From an uncultured Eubacteriales bacterium (GTDB lineage: Bacteria; Bacillota; Clostridia; Christensenellales; CAG-917): a stretch of 64,000 nucleotides of DNA. This document shows positions 8,282 through 16,941 of the stretch, piece after piece; position 1 is the stretch's first letter; every line of letters starts with the position of its first letter. The position numbers and the translations under genes were made by a program. Below the pieces are notes generated by a model. It did no database searches, was not told where the DNA came from, and saw only the letters and a list, made by a program, of their open reading frames with translations. Where the stretch lies: assembly GCA_900548005.1 (NCBI GenBank), contig URIZ01000006.1:1-64000 (forward strand), written 5' to 3'.

Positions 8282-10546
8282 TTATTTTTGGGGCTTCTTG
8301 ATTTTGTTCAGCATTTCGTTGACTTCAAAGAGCATGTCAGCTGTCACTTTGTCTCCTGCCAAGCCTGCGATACGTTCAATGGTCATACTGCTTGCAAGCT
8401 TCATCATACCCTTGCTGATTTTCACTTCGCCTTTTGACTGGCTGTCAGGGCCTGACATCATGATTTTGACCACTCTGTCTATAAGACTATTGATGAGGGC
8501 TTCGCCTTCTTCGGTTGCCATAATGTTACCAAGTTTGTCCTTGATTGAGAAATATCCTTCGGGGAACTTGAAGTCAAATTCGTTGTTTTTGTCAAACCAG
8601 TTGTCCACCTTTGCCTCTGTCTTCAAGATATATCCTTGATAAGGCTTTCTCACGTACTTGATTGATGCTTCATCACTGACGTCACCGCTGACTGCCTTGA
8701 TCTTGGTTGCACCGAGAATCTTGAGAGGCACTTCAAAGGTGAAGATATACTTGCCTTCTTGAGTTGCAAATTCCTTGCCATTGACGTAGAGAGTCACCTT
8801 GTCGCAGTTGCTGTACACCTTGACTGTGGTGGTCTTTTCTGCACGGTAGTAATATCTCTTTGAGGTGATGTGGACGAAAGGATCGGTGGTCCAGTATGCT
8901 TTGTAGATGTAGAAGCTGTCCTTCTTTATCTTTCTATCGTAAGTGACGAGGCCCTTGTTGTTGCGTCCTGCAACACCGCCTTCGTTTCTGCCGTCAACGC
9001 CGAAGTCAAACATATTCCAAACGTGGGTTGCCCAGAGGTAAGGACGTTCTGCAAAAATGCGGAGGAGGTTTTCGTGATAATATGCTTGATATTCTTCACT
9101 GTAGTCACCTTGCTTGGGGTCTGAGTTGTGCCAAGTGAGAATTGCTTCACAGCCGTATTCGCTGATGCCGATTGTTCTGTCGGGGCGTGCTGCTCTAAAG
9201 TCGTCAAGCCATTCTGCGTTGCCGTTGACGTCGCCCATATACCAGCCGAAATAGTGGTTGTATGACATGATGTCGGGGAGGTCGATGATGGGAGAGTTTA
9301 TGTCAAGCATTGTCACGTTTGCCATGGTTGTGGGACGAGTTTTGTCCATATCGTGGCAAAGGTCGTTGAGTCTGTGGTGGAGTGCCATCATCTCTTCACT
9401 TTCACCGGTGATGGTGATTTCATTGCTCAGTCCCCAACAGAAGATTGATGCGTGGTTGTAGTTTTGTGTGATGAGTTCCTTCATTTGGCTCACTGCGTTT
9501 TCATCGCCGTTGGCAAGATGTGATGAAATGTAGGGGATTTCTGCCCAGACCACCATACCGTATTCGTCGCAGAGGTCATAGAAGTATTGGTCGTGTTGAT
9601 AGTGTGCAAGACGGATTGTGTTTGCGCCCAGTTCTTTGATGAGGTCGATGTCTTCCTTGTGTTCCTTTTCGGTGATTGCCCAACCCATATCTTGTCTGTC
9701 TTGGTGACGGGATACGCCGTGGAGGGGATATTTTCTGCCGTTGAGCCAGAAGCCGTCTTTGTCTGCCTTCATTGTGCGGACACCAAAGCGGACAACTCTT
9801 TCATCGCTGTCGTTGTCTGTGGTGAGAGTGACTTTTGCTGTGTAGAGTGCAGGGTTTTCAACGCCGTCCCAAAGAATGGGATTTTCAAGGGTGTAGGTGA
9901 GGGTTGTTTTTGCAGTTGCAGGTGCTTCTGCCGTTGCCACCACTTCGCCATCAAAGAGGATGTCGCACTTTACTGTCCCGCCGTCGGTTGCACCGGTGAT
10001 ATAGCTGTTCACCGTGACTGTTGCACTGCCGTCTTCGTTGACGATGGGTGTCACTTTAACGCCTTCTCCGCCCAGATAGTCAAGGTCAAATCTCACTGCG
10101 GGTGCTTCGATGATATACACGTTTCTGTAGATACCGCCAAAGAAAGTGAAGTCTGCCATTTGAGGATAGACTCTGTCGTTTGCGGAGTTGTCTGCGGACA
10201 CGATGATTGTGTTTTCGCCGTCAACAAGTTGGTCGGTGATGTTGGCACGGAAGGTTGAAAAACCGCCTTCGTGATATGCAACGGACACGCCGTTGACAAA
10301 CACTTCACTCATTGCGTTGACACCACGGAATTCAAGATAATACACCTTGTTTTCCTTTTTGGTGAGAGCGATTTTCTTTCTGTAGAAACACTTGCCACGG
10401 AAATAATCGTTTCCGCCGTCTTGACCGTCAAGGTTGTTCCAAGTGTGGGGCAAATTGACTTTGATGCTTTTAATTGCGTCCATTTCTTCAATGCTGTTGC
10501 AGTTTTTGAAGAAACGCCATCCTGTGTTGATAAGTACTCTGCTCAT
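8282..10546 (-). CDS. uidA: Glycoside hydrolase family 2, probable beta-glucuronidase
   Basis: Hydrolyses a beta-linked glycoside, most likely a glucuronide given the operon. The 754 residues hold the GH2 order: sugar-binding jelly roll (about 10-180), immunoglobulin-like domain (to about 270), then the TIM barrel. The general acid is Glu376 in WGLSNEI and the nucleophile Glu463 in ISEYG. A GRNNKGL segment near the barrel end has the Asn-x-Lys pattern that reads the carboxylate in glucuronidases, but some GH2 beta-galactosidases look similar here. A 100-residue C-terminal extension, Lys-rich and apparently helical, is longer than in E. coli UidA (about 603 residues). No signal peptide, so cytoplasmic. 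The symbol rests on context; galactosidase or galacturonidase activity is not excluded. Confidence 0.85.
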   Translation of the reverse strand: MSRVLINTGWRFFKNCNSIEEMDAIKSIKVNLPHTWNNLDGQDGGNDYFRGKCFYRKKIALTKKENKVYYLEFRGVNAMSEVFVNGVSVAYHEGGFSTFRANITDQLVDGENTIIVSADNSANDRVYPQMADFTFFGGIYRNVYIIEAPAVRFDLDYLGGEGVKVTPIVNEDGSATVTVNSYITGATDGGTVKCDILFDGEVVATAEAPATAKTTLTYTLENPILWDGVENPALYTAKVTLTTDNDSDERVVRFGVRTMKADKDGFWLNGRKYPLHGVSRHQDRQDMGWAITEKEHKEDIDLIKELGANTIRLAHYQHDQYFYDLCDEYGMVVWAEIPYISSHLANGDENAVSQMKELITQNYNHASIFCWGLSNEITITGESEEMMALHHRLNDLCHDMDKTRPTTMANVTMLDINSPIIDLPDIMSYNHYFGWYMGDVNGNAEWLDDFRAARPDRTIGISEYGCEAILTWHNSDPKQGDYSEEYQAYYHENLLRIFAERPYLWATHVWNMFDFGVDGRNEGGVAGRNNKGLVTYDRKIKKDSFYIYKAYWTTDPFVHITSKRYYYRAEKTTTVKVYSNCDKVTLYVNGKEFATQEGKYIFTFEVPLKILGATKIKAVSGDVSDEASIKYVRKPYQGYILKTEAKVDNWFDKNNEFDFKFPEGYFSIKDKLGNIMATEEGEALINSLIDRVVKIMMSGPDSQSKGEVKISKGMMKLASSMTIERIAGLAGDKVTADMLFEVNEMLNKIKKPQK

Positions 10547-10568
10547 ATATTCTCTCCTTTATTATAAT

Positions 10569-11588
10569 CTATCTTTGCACTCTACCGCTTCCGCCGTTTT
10601 TGATGAGTGACTGTACTTCCTTGACACCGACACGATTGAAGTCGCCTTCAATGGTGTGTTTCAGTGCGCTTGCTGCCACTGCAAATTCGAGCGCGTCTTG
10701 GTTGGTGTAGCCGTTGGTGAGGCCGTAGATGAGCCCTGCACCAAAGCTGTCACCACCACCGACTCTATCTACGATGTGCAGTGAATATTTGTTTGAGAAG
10801 TGCGCTACGCCGTCAGCGTAAAGCATTGCAGACCAATCGTTGTCGTTGGCTGAAAAACTTTCGCGGAGAGTGATTGCCACTTTCTTAAATCCGAATTTGT
10901 CAGTGAGTTTTTTGGCTACACCCACGTATCCCTCACGGCTCAATGCACCCTTTTCAATGTCGGTGCCGTCCGCTTCAATACCGAAGACGTCCTTTGCGTC
11001 TTCCTCATTGCAAATGCACAGGTCAACGTAAGGCATAAGGCTTGTCATAACCTCTTTCGCCTTTTCTCTTGACCAAAGTTTTTTGCGGTAGTTAAGGTCA
11101 CAACTGACGCTTAATCCCTTTGCTTTTGCAACTTTAAGTGCGTTTAAGGTCACTTTGGCAAGTTCATCACTGATGGCGGGAGTGATGCCTGTGAAGTGGA
11201 ACCAGTCTGCTCCGGTGAAGATTTTGTCCCAGTCAAAGTCGCTGTCGGTTGCTGTTGAAATTGATGAGTGCGCTCTGTCATAGATGACGTTTGAAGGACG
11301 GCAAGATGCACCCTTCTCCATATAATAGACCCCCATTCTTTCACCGCCACGTGCGATGAATTTTGTGTCAACGCCAAAGCCACGAAGCTCTCTGATGCAG
11401 GCTTCTGCGATTGCGTTTTCAGGGAGTTTTGTCACAAATGCGGCATCTCCGCCAAAGTTTGCAATGGACACTGCAACGTTTGCTTCACCGCCACCAAAAG
11501 TGCCGTTGAGGACAGGGGTTTGGAAAAGACGGTTGTAGCCCTCAGGGGCAAAACGCAACATAATTTCGCCAAACGTAATTACTCTCAT
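10569..11588 (-). CDS. kdgK: 2-keto-3-deoxygluconate kinase (PfkB family)
   Basis: Phosphorylates 2-keto-3-deoxy-D-gluconate with ATP to give KDPG, the substrate of the aldolase encoded just upstream. Length is 339 residues, normal for the ribokinase family. The glycine-rich NGTFGGGEANVAV segment lies near residue 30, and the C-terminal DRVGGGDSFGAG signature carries the catalytic base Asp280. It overlaps the aldolase gene by four bases (ATGA), which implies translational coupling. There is a gap of 22 bases to the GH2 gene. Confidence 0.93.
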   Translation of the reverse strand: MRVITFGEIMLRFAPEGYNRLFQTPVLNGTFGGGEANVAVSIANFGGDAAFVTKLPENAIAEACIRELRGFGVDTKFIARGGERMGVYYMEKGASCRPSNVIYDRAHSSISTATDSDFDWDKIFTGADWFHFTGITPAISDELAKVTLNALKVAKAKGLSVSCDLNYRKKLWSREKAKEVMTSLMPYVDLCICNEEDAKDVFGIEADGTDIEKGALSREGYVGVAKKLTDKFGFKKVAITLRESFSANDNDWSAMLYADGVAHFSNKYSLHIVDRVGGGDSFGAGLIYGLTNGYTNQDALEFAVAASALKHTIEGDFNRVGVKEVQSLIKNGGSGRVQR

Positions 11589-12196
11589 ATATACTCCTTT
11601 GCGATTTCCACCGCACGTCTTGATGCGGTTTCGATGTCGCTTTCAGTTCCTTTCATCATCCAGCTTCCACCTGCGCCAATGACAAATTTTTGTCCAAGGA
11701 ATTCGTGGAGATTGCTTTCACCAACACCGCCTGTAGGCACAAAGCGGACGTCAGGAAATGCTGCTGACAATGCTTTCATTGTTTTGATTCCGCCAAAGTC
11801 ACTGGCAGGGAAAAACTTGAGGACGTTGAGACCAACTGCCTTTGCCATCATAACCTCTGTGGGGGTGATGACGCCGGGGATATAGGGTACGTCACGGGAG
11901 ATACACTCTTCTGCCACTTCCTTTGAAAAGCCGGGGGACACAACAAACTTTGCCCCAATGTCAAGGGCCTTCACGCATTGTTCTCTATTGATGATTGTGC
12001 CAACGCCCACAAGCATATCGGGGAAAGTCTTGACTGCCAGTGCAAGGCAATCGGGTGCACAAGATGTACGGAAAGTGATTTCCGCCACGTTGATGCCCCC
12101 ACGCTTCAATGCGCTGAGTTTGGGGATTGTTTCGTCAATGCTGTTAAGCACCACAACGGGCACTACTTTGTTTGTGTTGAAAAATGAAAAGTCCAT
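11585..12196 (-). CDS. kdgA: KDPG aldolase
   Basis: Splits 2-keto-3-deoxy-6-phosphogluconate to pyruvate and glyceraldehyde-3-phosphate, the last step of the pathway. 203 residues, the usual size. The Schiff-base lysine is Lys127 in VLKFFPAS; Glu in AEITFRT and the phosphate-binding GGVGESN are present. I choose the ATG at 12196, with GAGG five bases before it, over the GTG at 12202, which lies in that ribosome site. Begins 8 bases after the stop of the SDR gene. Confidence 0.93.
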   Translation of the reverse strand: MDFSFFNTNKVVPVVVLNSIDETIPKLSALKRGGINVAEITFRTSCAPDCLALAVKTFPDMLVGVGTIINREQCVKALDIGAKFVVSPGFSKEVAEECISRDVPYIPGVITPTEVMMAKAVGLNVLKFFPASDFGGIKTMKALSAAFPDVRFVPTGGVGESNLHEFLGQKFVIGAGGSWMMKGTESDIETASRRAVEIAKEYI

Positions 12197-12204
12197 AGTC
12201 ACCT

Positions 12205-13047
12205 CTACACACCTGAATATGCGCTGAAACCGCCGTCAATGGGAAGGACTACACCAGTGATGAAACCTGCTGCTTCTTCACTCAAAAGGAAGAGAGTTGC
12301 GCCCACAAGTTCCTCAACTTCGCCAAATCTTTCCATAGGGGTTGCGTTCAGAATTTTCTTTGTTCTGGGAGTTGCGTTGCCCTCTGCGTCAAAGAGCAAT
12401 GCTCTGTTTTGATTGGTCACAAAAAATCCCGGCGCAATTGCGTTGACACGGATGCCCACCTTTGCAAAGTGCACTGCAAGCCACTCTGTAAAGTTGCTGA
12501 TGCCTGCCTTTGCCGCGCTGTATGCAGGGATTTTGGTGAGAGGTGTAAAGGCGTTCATTGATGAAATGTTCAGGACGGAACAGCCCTTTCTTCCAACCAT
12601 ACCTTTGCAGAAAACTTGGGTGGGGAGGAAACTGCCGATGAAGTTCAGTTCAAAGACAAATCTTACCCCGCCTGCGTCAAGGTCAAAAAAGTCCTTGTCC
12701 ACTTGTTTTTCAAAGGTGCAGTATTCATTGTCCGTGGTGGCACGAGGGTTATTTCCGCCTGCGCCGTTGATGAGGATGTCGGTGACACCCAAATCCTTTT
12801 CAATTTCTTCACGGACGGCTTCAAGATTTTCCTTGTCAAGGACGTTTGTCTTGTATGCCTTTGCCACACCGCCTTCTGCGACTATTTCATTTGCCACAGC
12901 CTCTGCTGCTTCAAGATTGAGGTCAAGGAGTGCAACCTTTGCGCCGTTTGATGCAAGGGCCTTTGCAAGGCATCCGCAGATGACTCCGCCTGCTCCTGTG
13001 ATGACCACAACTTTATTGTTCAAATTGATGCTGATAGGTGTTTTCAT
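12205..13047 (-). CDS. uxuB: SDR-family D-mannonate oxidoreductase (fructuronate reductase)
   Basis: Expected to reduce D-fructuronate to D-mannonate with NAD(P)H. This 280-residue classical short-chain dehydrogenase is the Bacillus-type UxuB, unrelated to the long-chain E. coli enzyme. The nucleotide motif is TGAGGVIC, deviating from the common TGxxxGIG; NAGG follows. The catalytic Tyr176 and Lys180 are in YSAAKA, with the Ser in NISSM. A C-terminal PIDGGFSAYSGV ending is typical. Operon position between uxuA and kdgA supports the assignment; a different 2-keto or gluconate SDR cannot be ruled out from sequence alone. Confidence 0.85.
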   Translation of the reverse strand: MKTPISINLNNKVVVITGAGGVICGCLAKALASNGAKVALLDLNLEAAEAVANEIVAEGGVAKAYKTNVLDKENLEAVREEIEKDLGVTDILINGAGGNNPRATTDNEYCTFEKQVDKDFFDLDAGGVRFVFELNFIGSFLPTQVFCKGMVGRKGCSVLNISSMNAFTPLTKIPAYSAAKAGISNFTEWLAVHFAKVGIRVNAIAPGFFVTNQNRALLFDAEGNATPRTKKILNATPMERFGEVEELVGATLFLLSEEAAGFITGVVLPIDGGFSAYSGV

Positions 13048-13081
13048 AATTATCCTTTTCCTTTTAGGGTTTTGTTTCGAT

Positions 13082-14134
13082 TTATTTTGACTGCTTGTTG
13101 AATCTGTTGAGGGTTTCCCATACGCCGTTGATATAACTTGCGCCCAGTGCTCTATCGTAAAGACCGTATCCGGGCTTGCCTTCTTCCCCCCAAATCATTC
13201 TGCCGTGGTCGGGGCGGAGATAGCCGTCAAAGTTGTTGTCATAGAGGGCTTTCATAATGCCGAGGATGTCAAGCGTGCCTGCGGATTGGTCGTGAGCACA
13301 CTCCTCAAATCCATTGTCGAAGACACGGATATTTCTCACGTGCATAAAGTGGATTCTGCCCATCTTTGCGTACTTGTCGACCATTGCAACAAGGTCGTTG
13401 TTTTTATCTGCACCCAGTGAGCCCGTGCAGAAAGTGAGACCGTTATTGGGGCTGTCAACAAGGGAGAGGAATCTGTCGATATTCTTCTCGTTGGTGATGA
13501 TACGAGGCAGGCCAAAGATATCCCACGGTGGATCATCGGGGTGGATTGCCATGTTGATGCCACACTCCTCTGCAACGGGGATTATGCGTTCAAGGAAGTA
13601 GCCAAGGTTTTCCCACAACTTTTCACTATCCACGGCTTTATATTGCTCAAACAGACGTTTTAAGTCCTCTTTTTGATAACTTGCGTCCCAACCGGGCAAG
13701 TTCATATCATCAACCAAAGGGTCCTTGCCGTCGAGTTGTTCGCCGTAGTATACAAGGCTTGTTGAGCCGTCTTCTGCCAACTTGTCCAGTTGTGTTCTTG
13801 TCCAGTCAAAGACGGGCATGAAGTTGTAGCAAATGCACTTGACACCCACTTCACCAAGACGACGAATATTCTCGCAGTAGTTGGCGATATACTTGTCTCT
13901 TGTGGGGAGGCCAAGTTTGATGTCTTCGTGGACGGGAACGGACTCGATGACTTCTGCTTTAAGTCCGTGAGCCTCTGCTTCTCTCACAAGAGTTGCAATG
14001 CTTTCTCTGGGCCACACTTCGCCTACGGGCACGTCGTAGACTGCTGTCACAACACTGTACATATTGGGGATTTGTCTTATGTAGTCAAGGGGGATTCTGT
14101 CACCAAGACCATACCATCTAAAAGTCAGTTTCAT
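13082..14134 (-). CDS. uxuA: Mannonate dehydratase
   Basis: Dehydrates D-mannonate to 2-keto-3-deoxygluconate; a metal-dependent TIM-barrel enzyme. 350 residues, as in Bacillus UxuA/YjmE. The N-terminal MKLTFRWYGLGDRIPLDYIRQIP and the later AIHPDDPPWDIFGLPRI and DHGRMIW segments with metal-ligand histidines are diagnostic. The ATG at 14134 is one base beyond the uxaC stop (TGATATG), and its ribosome site GGAG lies inside the last codons of uxaC, so translation is coupled. Confidence 0.95.
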   Translation of the reverse strand: MKLTFRWYGLGDRIPLDYIRQIPNMYSVVTAVYDVPVGEVWPRESIATLVREAEAHGLKAEVIESVPVHEDIKLGLPTRDKYIANYCENIRRLGEVGVKCICYNFMPVFDWTRTQLDKLAEDGSTSLVYYGEQLDGKDPLVDDMNLPGWDASYQKEDLKRLFEQYKAVDSEKLWENLGYFLERIIPVAEECGINMAIHPDDPPWDIFGLPRIITNEKNIDRFLSLVDSPNNGLTFCTGSLGADKNNDLVAMVDKYAKMGRIHFMHVRNIRVFDNGFEECAHDQSAGTLDILGIMKALYDNNFDGYLRPDHGRMIWGEEGKPGYGLYDRALGASYINGVWETLNRFNKQSK

Positions 14135-14135
14135 A

Positions 14136-15521
14136 TCAAACTCCAAAATATTTTTTTGCATTGTCAATGCAAACGTTTTTCACAAGATTTTCAAGGGTTT
14201 CCTTGTCGTCGGGATATTCACCGCTTTCAACCCACTCACCAACAAGTGAGCAGAATATTCTGCGGAAATAGTCGTGTCGAGCGTATGAGGTGAAGCTTCT
14301 GCTGTCTGTGAGCATACCGTTGAAAAGACCAAGCCCGCCTGTTGAAGCCAGCACCCTCATCTGCTCTTTTATGCCGTCACGATGGTCCATAAACCACCAA
14401 GCTGCACCCAGTTGAATCTTGCCTCTTTCTCCTCCTTGGAAGTCCCCGATGAGGGTGGCAAGAGGATAATAGGCGGTGGGATTCAGAGTGTAGATTATTG
14501 TCTTAGGAAGGCCTCCGTTTTGCTCAACGTAGTCAAGGAAATCCCTTGCATTGTTGACGTTGAGGACGTTTGCCACACTGTCACCGCCCACGTCAACGCC
14601 ACATCTGTCAAAAAGGGCTGTGTTGCAGTTGCGGATGACACCTACGTGCAGTTGCATCACCATGCCTCTGTCACGAAGCATCTTTGCAATGTGTGCCATA
14701 AGGGTAAACTGGAATTCCGCCTTGTCTTCATCATCAATGAATTTTTCATCAAGTCTATCTTTAATGATGTCGTCGCATTTACTGACGTCTCCGTATCCAA
14801 AGGGGAAATCTTCCATGCCGATGTCCACTGCGGTTGCGCCGTTTGCCACAAAGAAATCAAGGCGTCTTTCAACTGCTTCAAGAAGTTCATTGAATCCTTT
14901 GATTTCAACCCCTGCCACTTCACCCAGTTTCTTGACGTAGTCTGCATAGTCAGGCTTGTCGATGTTGATGAGACGGTCTGCTCTAAAACAAGGAAGCACC
15001 TTGAAGGGGTTGTCTTCACCTGCAATTGCTCTATGGGCGGAAAGGTCGTCAACGGGGTCGTCTGTGGTGACAACTGCACAAACGTTTGAACGTTCAATCA
15101 GTTTCTTTGCAGAAAAACTGCCGTCAGCCATCTTTTCAAGGGTGCGAGTCCAAATCTCCTCTGCGTTTTTAGGGCAAATAGGGAGAGTGAGGTCAAAATA
15201 CTTTTTCAGTTCAAGGTGTGCCCAGTGATAGACAGGGTTGCCGATGAAGTGAGGCAAAGCCTCAGCAAAGCGGAAAAACTTCTCTTTGTCGTCGCCGTCA
15301 CCGGTGATGAACTTCTCGTCAACGCCGTATGCTCTCATAATGCGCCACTTGTAGTGGTCGCCGTTGAGCCACAATTCCGTCAAATTTGAAAAAACCTTGT
15401 CGCCAAGGATATCTTGGGGAGCAAGGTGGCAGTGATAATCAAAAATAGGCAGGGACTTTGCGTATTCGTAAAGTTCCACTGCTTTGTCGTTTTCAAGAAA
15501 AACTTTATTGTCAAAAAACAT
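14136..15521 (-). CDS. uxaC: Glucuronate isomerase
   Basis: Converts D-glucuronate to D-fructuronate (and galacturonate to tagaturonate). 461 residues, typical. The N-terminal DYHCHLAP metal site, LWLNGDHYKWRIMRAYG and VMQLHVGVIRN segments identify the amidohydrolase-fold UxaC family. First gene of the operon, reached from the promoter at 15623-15651. Confidence 0.95.
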   Translation of the reverse strand: MFFDNKVFLENDKAVELYEYAKSLPIFDYHCHLAPQDILGDKVFSNLTELWLNGDHYKWRIMRAYGVDEKFITGDGDDKEKFFRFAEALPHFIGNPVYHWAHLELKKYFDLTLPICPKNAEEIWTRTLEKMADGSFSAKKLIERSNVCAVVTTDDPVDDLSAHRAIAGEDNPFKVLPCFRADRLINIDKPDYADYVKKLGEVAGVEIKGFNELLEAVERRLDFFVANGATAVDIGMEDFPFGYGDVSKCDDIIKDRLDEKFIDDEDKAEFQFTLMAHIAKMLRDRGMVMQLHVGVIRNCNTALFDRCGVDVGGDSVANVLNVNNARDFLDYVEQNGGLPKTIIYTLNPTAYYPLATLIGDFQGGERGKIQLGAAWWFMDHRDGIKEQMRVLASTGGLGLFNGMLTDSRSFTSYARHDYFRRIFCSLVGEWVESGEYPDDKETLENLVKNVCIDNAKKYFGV

Positions 15522-15622
15522 TTTTTTCTTCCTTTTTTAGGTTGCGTCTTTTGCAGCGTTGTTGTCGTTTTGCAACCACAACGGCGTATGCATGGATGAG
15601 ATAATATTCACTTTATAGTTGT

Positions 15623-15651
15623 ATTATACTACTGCATTTTTTGTCAGTAAA
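15623..15651 (-). promoter_or_regulatory. Promoter of the glucuronide operon
   Basis: On the minus strand: -35 TTTACT at 15646-15651, 17-base spacer, -10 TATAAT at 15623-15628. The predicted start is about 95 bases before uxaC. The weak -35 is typical of an activated or repressed catabolic promoter. Confidence 0.6.
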
Positions 15652-15660
15652 TTGACAAAA
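15639..15660. promoter_or_regulatory. Operator-like inverted repeat over the -35 region
   Basis: TTTTGTCA, a six-base spacer, then TGACAAAA: perfect eight-base arms. It overlaps the -35 of the uxaC promoter and lies 12 bases before the -35 of the divergent regulator, so one bound protein could act on both. AraC proteins often use direct repeats; a palindrome may instead point to a second regulator. Confidence 0.5.
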
Positions 15661-15672
15661 TTGCGAAATAAC

Positions 15673-15701
15673 TTGCAAATCTTGCTGTATTGGATTAAAA
15701 T
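15673..15701 (+). promoter_or_regulatory. Promoter of the araC-type gene, start codon at +1
   Basis: TTGCAA at 15673-15678, 17-base spacer, TAAAAT at 15696-15701. The ATG at 15708 begins six bases after the -10, where transcription should start, and no Shine-Dalgarno precedes it. Confidence 0.5.
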
Positions 15702-15707
15702 TGAATT

Positions 15708-16571
15708 ATGAGAGAAAATATCACCACAAAATGGCAATCTTCACAGCTTATGTCAAAGAAAGATTTCGAAGTAAATCTTTACCGTGATAAGTATTTCAAA
15801 ACCGTTGAGATGCACTCCCACGATTTTTATGAGGTATACTGCTTCATCGGGGGGGCAGTTGATTATATCGTTGAGGACGGCCTATATCGTTTGCAAGCGG
15901 GGGACGTTTTGCTCATCCCCCCAAACTATCTGCACCAACCCAACGTCAAGGACGGAAGCAAGTCCTATGACCGCATCGTGCTGTGGATAAATCCTGCCTA
16001 CGTCAAGCGTCTTTCCTCCCCCTCAACCGACCTTGCCACCTGCTTTCAAAAGGCAAAGGAAAAGGGTGCTTATCTTGTGAGAAACTCCGCTCTTTCTGAC
16101 AAACTTGTGACCGAGCTTATTGCAGTCATCGAAAATGAAAACTCCAACTCTTTTGGCGCGGACTTGACTGCAGAAAATCACGTCATCACCGCCCTCACCC
16201 TTTTAGGTGCTCATTATCTTAAAAACAGGCAAGCAAAACAGGCGGAACAATCCGAGATTATATCCCGTGCAATCGAGTATATTTCCGAGCATCTAACTGA
16301 GCCAATCACCCTTGACGACATATCAAACGCACTGTATACCAACAAGTATTATTTTGCCCACCTTTTCAAGGAAGAAACCGGCGTTTCACCCCACAATTAT
16401 ATCCTGAAAAAACGCCTGCTTATGTCCAAGGAATTGATTGAGCAAGGTCTGTCCATAACTGACGTTTACGTGCGCTGTGGATTCTCTGACTACACCCACT
16501 TTTTCCGCGCCTTCAAAAAGGAATTTGACCTGACTCCAAAGCAATATTTCCACCTTATGAAAGCCATCTAA
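15708..16571 (+). CDS. AraC-family transcriptional regulator of the glucuronide operon
   Basis: 287 residues. N-terminal cupin-like sensor (about 25-110: HSHDFYEVYCFIGGAVDYIV, GDVLLIPPNYLHQP) followed by two C-terminal helix-turn-helix motifs (about 185-285: LDDISNALYTNKYYFAHLFKEETG and ITDVYVRCGFSDYTHFFRAFKKEFDLTP). Transcribed away from the uronate operon, from a shared 186-bp intergenic region, so it very likely controls that operon in response to a sugar acid. Apparently translated from a leaderless mRNA. Followed by a terminator. Confidence 0.9.
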   Translation: MRENITTKWQSSQLMSKKDFEVNLYRDKYFKTVEMHSHDFYEVYCFIGGAVDYIVEDGLYRLQAGDVLLIPPNYLHQPNVKDGSKSYDRIVLWINPAYVKRLSSPSTDLATCFQKAKEKGAYLVRNSALSDKLVTELIAVIENENSNSFGADLTAENHVITALTLLGAHYLKNRQAKQAEQSEIISRAIEYISEHLTEPITLDDISNALYTNKYYFAHLFKEETGVSPHNYILKKRLLMSKELIEQGLSITDVYVRCGFSDYTHFFRAFKKEFDLTPKQYFHLMKAI

Positions 16572-16654
16572 AACCTTATAATAAACTATTTGGTTGATCA
16601 AATAATACTATATAATGACAGAATCGAGATACGATTTACAAGCCCGATAACAAA

Positions 16655-16685
16655 GAGTCCTGACGATTGTCAGGGCTTTTTATTA
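16655..16685 (+). terminator. Terminator after the AraC-type gene
   Basis: AGTCCTGAC pairs with GTCAGGGCT (one G-T pair) around a four-base loop and is followed by TTTTTATTAT. It lies 84 bases past the stop codon. Confidence 0.8.
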
Positions 16686-16786
16686 TACTCAAATTCAACG
16701 ACTATTTCTTGTTACGACAAAATTACAGGCATATTTGTCGACGAGCCTTTTTATTGCATCGTGAAACTTTAATTCCCCCAAAATAG

Positions 16787-16828
16787 CAAAAAAAAAGAAT
16801 ACAAGTTGAGGGGTTCAACTTGTATTCT
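16787..16828 (-). terminator. Orphan strong terminator (minus strand)
   Basis: A perfect 14-bp stem (AGAATACAAGTTGA with TCAACTTGTATTCT), five-base loop, then nine T on the minus strand. No intact minus-strand gene precedes it. The adjoining sequence looks like a tRNA 3' end, so its gene has probably been lost. Confidence 0.75.
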
Positions 16829-16875
16829 GACCGGTGGAAAGGATTTGAACTAATCCGCACCGTAAGGAGTGGTTG
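16829..16875 (-). other. Possible decayed tRNA 3'-end remnant
   Basis: Read on the minus strand, a GTTCAAATCC T-loop-like core is followed by a CCTTTCCACC stretch that would suit an acceptor 3' strand, then a terminator. The matching 5' arm of the T-stem and the rest of a cloverleaf are absent. Similar tRNA-end-plus-terminator units occur at 18660-18719 and 18976-19029. Bases 16876-16941 hold nothing recognisable. Confidence 0.25.
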
Positions 16876-16941
16876 GTGTTTTTTCAAGGTTGAAACGCAG
16901 TTTGTGTCGGCGGTTTATAACGTAAAGTATCTCAAAATGGA

